Shown piece by piece: positions 43,401 to 46,425 of a stretch of 46,425 bases of DNA. Position 1 is the stretch's first letter. The number at the start of each line of letters is the position of its first letter. Origin of the DNA: a virus; the IMG/VR virus record IMGVR_UViG_3300042450_001601, positions 1-46,425 of that record; one strand, written 5' to 3'. The notes under the pieces are model-generated. The model was not told where the DNA came from. It searched no databases and saw only the letters and a list, made by a program, of their open reading frames with translations. A program made the position numbers and the translations under genes.

Positions 43401-46047
43401 ATGTTCCAGTATTGACGTTAGCATCATTTAATTGAATTGTAAAATTTGGTGAACTGAACGCAATTGTGTTATATCCGTATTGAGTGTTATCTAATATAAC
43501 AATATTACTATTAAATATAGAAGTGTAATCTACGTTATCTGATATAGTTATTAAACCGGACACTACTGATGTAACAGTAAATCCCCTCCAACCGGAAATA
43601 GTTAAATTACCTTCTGAGTGGGAATAATTACCGATAGCTTGAGTACTAGTACCTTCACTATGTGAATAATCACCAATTGCTGTTGTTATATAACCTTCTG
43701 AGTGTGAACTATTACCTATAGTTTCACCACCATATCCTTCTGCGTGTGAATTAATTCCAGATGCGATTGTACTATTACCTTCTGCGTGAGAATTAGCTCC
43801 AATTGTTTGAGAACCAAATCCTTCTGTGTGACTATATTGACCGTCTGCCGTTGTTTGGTTACCTTCAGCATGTGAATATGATACAGATGCTATTGTTGAA
43901 TAACCTTCGGAATGGGAATGATCTCCGGAGGATCTAGTATTATTACCTTCTGCATGGGAAGCGTCTCCTGTGGCTTGAGTCGAAAACCCTTCTGCATGTG
44001 ACCCATAACCAGACGCTAACGTAATATCACCACCCGTTTCGGAAAAATCACCTAATGCTTTAGTACCATTACCTGTTGCATGGGCACCAGTTCCAGCAAT
44101 AAAATTAGCTAATGGACTATTTAAATTTGAGAAATCAGCTACATATGTTCCAGAATTAACTGTAGTATCATCTAATTGAATTGTGAAATCTGGGGAAGTA
44201 AATGCAATGGCATTATATGTATACACTCGAGTATCTAATAATACTTCACCACTATTAAATATAGAAGAGTAATCTACGTTATCTGATATAGTTATTAAAC
44301 CTGCCACTACTGATGTTACAGTAAATGCTCGCCACCCGGCTGTCGTTAAAGTACCTTCAGCGTGAGAAGTTAGTCCAATTGCTCGAGTTCTGTCACCTTC
44401 AGCATGAGAATAATCGCCAATTGCCGTTGTAGTAGCACCTTCTGCGTGTGAAGAGTACCCTGCTGATATTGTTCCGTAACCTTCAGTGTGAGAATAATTA
44501 CCAATAGCTTGAGTACTAATACCTTCTGCGTGTGACGCTTGACCAGCAGCTACTGTGTCACCACCTTCTGTGTGAGAACCATATCCTGGGGATACATTAC
44601 CGTCACCTTCAGCGTGGGAATATGGTCCACCATACACTTGATCACCAGTCCAATTGAGAGGGTTTAGATTTATGTTTCCGACAACCGCGGTTGTAGTTGT
44701 TATACTAGTATCTATTAATAAAATTTCAGTTTCGGTTCCATTAAACGATGTTGAGTCAATTATTAATGTGATTGTTGCGTAACTATTATCATACGCCAAA
44801 TCATTAAGATATAAATAATTTCCTGAAGGATAATCGGTTGATACATCACCATAGGATCCATCTAATGTAACTAAACCAGCCGATACTAATATTGCTAAAT
44901 ATCCATTATCCCCACCGGTTTTAGTACTATAACCTTCAGCATGTGATGCATAACCAGATGCTACGGTAGTGTCACCTTCTGCGTGACTATATTGACCTAC
45001 TGTTGTTGTACTAGCACCTTCTGCGTGTGAATAATCACCACTAGCTATTGTAGCAGCACCTTCTGTGTGTGAATGACCACCATATGCTAAAGTAACTTTA
45101 CCTTCTGCGTGTGAATATGAACCAGATGCGATGGTACCTTCACCTTCTGCGTGTGAATAATCCGCAACTGCTGTTGTGATATTACCTTCAGCATGTGATG
45201 ATTTTCCAGATGCTGTTGTACTAGTACCTTCTGCGTGAGAATTATTTCCAATAGCTACGGTATTGTCACCTTCGGCGTGTGAATAACTACCAGATGCAAT
45301 TGTACCAACGCCTTCTGCGTGTGATCCAATCGCTAATGCCGTTGTACTAGTACCTTCTGCATGTGAATAATCACCGGACGCTAATGTTAGAAGCCCTTGT
45401 GATGTTGAACCTATAGTTGTTGCACTTGTTTGAGCCCCCCACGCCGTAGAATCATCCCCCAGAGCTAAAGTTTGATTACCCCAAGCAACTGACCTATCCC
45501 CCGTAGAGTCTAACCCCGTACTATTAATCGCTTTAATTGATGCGGTTCCTGTAGTTCCTGATGTCCAATACGTGTCTGAAACTATTGGTAAATTTTGATA
45601 AGTTGTTGCCGATATTGTAGTAGCACTAACCGAATTCATTAAAGTATTTCCTGTCACAGTTAAATCACCGTTAACGGTTAATCCTGTTACAGAATCAATA
45701 GTTGCGGTTAAATCAGGTTGACCGTTGTTTTGATTAATTGTAAAAACATTTGTATTGTAACTAAAACCTGTAACATATGTGTCAGGATCTATTGGTAAAT
45801 TTTGATAAGTTGTTGCCGAGATTGTATTCGCAGTTAGACCACTTTGGAATATTGTATCTCCCGTCACGGTTCCCCCGCTTAATGGTAAAAAAAATGAATT
45901 TTCTAAAATATAATCTTTTAAATCATCTATTTTAGTTTCACTAGTTGTTCCTGTTGGGTTTATATAACTAACAAAAGGGACAATATCGGTTACAGTGTAA
46001 CCTGTATGACCAATATATGGAAGTTGAGATATTTTTACGTTTGACAT
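40426..46047 (-). CDS. Giant tail fibre with SHAEG beta-roll repeats
   Basis: An 1873-residue protein with no signal peptide. Residues 1-180: attachment region (KISQLPYIGHTGYTVTDIVP; GGTVTGDTIFQSGLTANTIS; LTVNGDLTVTGNTLMNSVSA). Residues ~181-1160: about 45 copies of a 14-residue repeat with core SH(A/S/T)EG and spacer like xxTxASGxY, similar in periodicity to the YadA-head left-handed beta-roll. The run is broken by four ~90-residue inserts. Residues ~1200-1290: second LTVNGDLTVTGN block. Residues ~1300-1873: beta-helix-like C-terminal domain (INTPYLTVEYALSDI; LSIQSSGGVVNSTVTGTAHS), which may bind or cleave a host glycan. No S74 autochaperone is seen. Confidence 0.8.
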   Translation of the reverse strand: MSNVKISQLPYIGHTGYTVTDIVPFVSYINPTGTTSETKIDDLKDYILENSFFLPLSGGTVTGDTIFQSGLTANTISATTYQNLPIDPDTYVTGFSYNTNVFTINQNNGQPDLTATIDSVTGLTVNGDLTVTGNTLMNSVSATTISATTYQNLPIVSDTYWTSGTTGTASIKAINSTGLDSTGDRSVAWGNQTLALGDDSTAWGAQTSATTIGSTSQGLLTLASGDYSHAEGTSTTALAIGSHAEGVGTIASGSYSHAEGDNTVAIGNNSHAEGTSTTASGKSSHAEGNITTAVADYSHAEGEGTIASGSYSHAEGKVTLAYGGHSHTEGAATIASGDYSHAEGASTTTVGQYSHAEGDTTVASGYASHAEGYSTKTGGDNGYLAILVSAGLVTLDGSYGDVSTDYPSGNYLYLNDLAYDNSYATITLIIDSTSFNGTETEILLIDTSITTTTAVVGNINLNPLNWTGDQVYGGPYSHAEGDGNVSPGYGSHTEGGDTVAAGQASHAEGISTQAIGNYSHTEGYGTISAGYSSHAEGATTTAIGDYSHAEGDRTRAIGLTSHAEGTLTTAGWRAFTVTSVVAGLITISDNVDYSSIFNSGEVLLDTRVYTYNAIAFTSPDFTIQLDDTTVNSGTYVADFSNLNSPLANFIAGTGAHATGNGTKALGDFSETGGDITLASGYGSHAEGFSTQATGDASHAEGNNTRSSGDHSHSEGYSTIASVSYSHAEGNQTTADGQYSHTEGFGSQTIGANSHAEGNSTIASGINSHAEGYGGETIGNSSHSEGYITTAIGDYSHSEGTSTQAIGNYSHSEGNLTISGWRGFTVTSVVSGLITISDNVDYTSIFNSNIVILDNTQYGYNTIAFSSPNFTIQLNDANVNTGTYVADFLNLNSPLATTTLGNGTHSAGDGTKAFGNYSHSEGTGTVSYGVSSHSEGYNSYAYGDYSHSEGYGSSTYGNQSHAEGGSTTTFGNYSHAEGYGTQSGWRAFPVSSVVAGLITISNNVDYTSQFTLGGGEVILDNNLYTYNTISYSAPNFTIQLDNVTITTGSYVADYTNLSSSWATIVLGTGSHSEGTGNISTGDNSHAEGQGTTSIGQSSHSEGFLTKSIGISSHSEGYSTTSIGSYSHSAGYNAIASGNTSFIHSTNSVVGGDRSVVLGGQNITGSTNDTVYVPYLNLNYVPTLNNSNTEILSRNSSNGDVEYTPLSAFTSLDTYVTGYTYSPTTNTFTIEQNQGQPNISASFDSVSGLTVNGDLTVTGNTLMNSVSATTISATTYQNLPASSSPQANKIYVDSINGTNSTGRGNINTPYLTVEYALSDITNTGTVTSTTANGSATLTSVSSTANIVIGQFITGTGIPYNSVVVSKTSNTIVLSQLCTASATITTTWWTIYELILNGNFVWVSNWFKQGFFINAQTSTISFSGVLLSPTSPVVPIVFKGGFLYGTSASSKFLSINGSSVVKVFLNPTTYSSSGTGYQIDCNQNGSSKFDSLYLLCDSFLANFGSIADIESGGVSTIKGNYYGLLSGIRLRFATIFFDGDLICPTSITAFSSVSSGYLFTSGRITGNLSIQSSGGVVNSTVTGTAHSLGSSNTDLLQTFNGKILGTVSVQGICTFNGVVYGNITVVGGTSIFLGVSTTVATVTTSISVSNAKVVATGMASIVSGINGIGNITLTNSATLDILDNVIGPSYTTYSSVPFISVDATSTLNLYKTNFGNISSCAGTINVYGIFSHINKSADITGTLNNKSGTIQLLRSTTESATSTPTLLISGGTYQQSGGKLLCAVSDSKSGLLRKTATGGKIQLINQAYLKVANGLAPIQIISNTGTAQDVEVYSVIDNCAVGFRISNTFTDTTYGTAYSPNILVGGTMLEDTTYLL
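40431..40437 (-). promoter_or_regulatory. TATTTAT box before the 40421 gene
   Basis: It lies 9 bases before the start and overlaps the last codons of the giant fibre gene. Confidence 0.5.
42570..45510 (-). repeat. 42-bp coding repeat array (SHAEG units) with four insert domains
   Basis: About 45 units of 14 codons. Three inserts (around 44040-44345, 43310-43600 and 42830-43105) are near-copies at DNA level and begin with GWRAF/GWRGF followed by SVVAGLITIS and later FTIQLDD, GTYVADF. A fourth, divergent insert lies at about 44630-44920. Confidence 0.8.
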
Positions 46048-46066
46048 TTTATTTTTTTTTCTATTA

Positions 46067-46073
46067 ATAAATA
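46067..46073 (-). promoter_or_regulatory. TATTTAT box for the giant fibre gene
   Basis: It lies 19 bases before the 46047 start, just after the stop of the Thr-Pro-repeat gene. Confidence 0.6.
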
Positions 46074-46075
46074 GT

Positions 46076-46425
46076 TTATAGTATTATAATTTTCGACCCA
46101 TCTGCTTGTAATACAAAAAATCCGTCTCCTTGTAATAAGAAACTAGTTGTATCTGTAGGGGTTGGAGTTATCGTTGGGGTTATTGTTGGAGTAGGGGTTA
46201 TCGTTTCAGTTGGTGTAATACTTGGAGTAGGGGTTATTGTTTCAGTTGGAGTTATTGTTGGAGTTATTGTTGGAGTTATTGTTGGAGTTGGTGTAATAGT
46301 TGGCGTGGGTGTAATTGTTTCAGTTGGAGTTATTGTTGGAGTAGGAGTTACGGTTGGGGTTACGGTATTAGTTGGTGTTATTGTTGGGGTTACGGTATTA
46401 GTTGGCGTTATTGTTGGGGTCGGTA
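46076..46425 (-). CDS. Thr-Pro-repeat protein, 3' end only
   Basis: The frame is open to the window edge on the minus strand, and the stop complement is at 46076-46078. About 80 residues of imperfect TPTITPT / TPTETITPT / TPTNTVTPT repeats lead into a C-terminal tail [20 protein letters not shown] followed by SKIIIL. The low-complexity Thr-Pro stalk ending in a short beta module suggests a virion fibre or spacer protein. The 5' part is outside the window. Confidence 0.7.
   Translation of the reverse strand, partial: PTPTITPTNTVTPTITPTNTVTPTVTPTPTITPTETITPTPTITPTPTITPTITPTITPTETITPTPSITPTETITPTPTITPTITPTPTDTTSFLLQGDGFFVLQADGSKIIIL

Noticed and set aside
42600-45400. Regular ~42-base repeats resembling a CRISPR array
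   Set aside because: The repeats and their spacers form one continuous reading frame of 14 codons per unit, and the spacers encode similar residues. No cas genes are nearby.
1-46425. tRNA genes or a replication origin
   Set aside because: No cloverleaf or T-loop-like sequence and no origin-like iteron cluster were noticed by eye. A tRNAscan-SE run would settle the tRNA question.

Overview
The window is part of a low-GC tailed-phage genome of the T4-like myovirus type. On the minus strand (39214 down to 30061) it carries the T4 head block in T4 order: portal (gp20, interrupted by an intein), small head-associated ORFs, prohead protease (gp21), an acidic scaffold/core protein (gp22-like) and the major capsid protein (gp23-like, with a visible propeptide cleavage site). 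On the plus strand it carries a gp55-like late sigma factor and a gp5-like baseplate protein. The host is very probably a member of the Bacteroidota, most likely a gliding flavobacterium. The phage encodes proteins with type A and type B type IX secretion (T9SS) sorting domains and a SprB-like repeat, it has a Bacteroidota-style bS21, two promoters match the Bacteroidota TAnnTTTG -7 element, and most start codons lack a Shine-Dalgarno sequence.

Layout. 1-2085: end of a plus-strand operon of small proteins, including one WYL-like protein, closed by a terminator. 2176-3105: a free-standing homing endonuclease. 3068-12461: nucleotide metabolism and glycosylation genes (five or six glycosyltransferases, a methyltransferase, a PolB-like 3'-5' exonuclease, dUTPase, PhoH, a HAD-like protein). 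The first glycosyltransferase has an in-frame TAA near its start, next to a strong hairpin. 12461-19761: the late sigma factor, then baseplate/tail genes. 19819-22633: small genes on both strands; several encode proteins with a short N-terminal segment ending in a prohead-protease-like site. 22822-29154 (minus): four tightly packed genes for exported T9SS/gliding-type surface proteins. 29268-29954: an HNH homing endonuclease. 30061-39214: the head block, with a plus-strand phage rpsU (35184-35375) embedded in it. 39327-46425 (minus): tail-fibre genes, including an 1873-residue protein built from about 45 copies of a 14-residue SHAEG-type repeat, and the end of a Thr-Pro-repeat protein.

How it fits together. 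A sense-strand TATTTAT box stands a few to about 24 bases before the first gene of nearly every virion-gene transcription unit and is absent in front of the glycosylation/nucleotide genes. It is therefore a good candidate for the promoter read by the gp55-like sigma factor. The host-type promoters before rpsU and before the 19819 gene suggest early expression. The most unusual parts are the T9SS/gliding adhesin cassette, the phage bS21 in a host group whose ribosomes hide their anti-Shine-Dalgarno sequence, the conserved TATTTAT box, and the possible stop-codon bypass in the glycosyltransferase gene.
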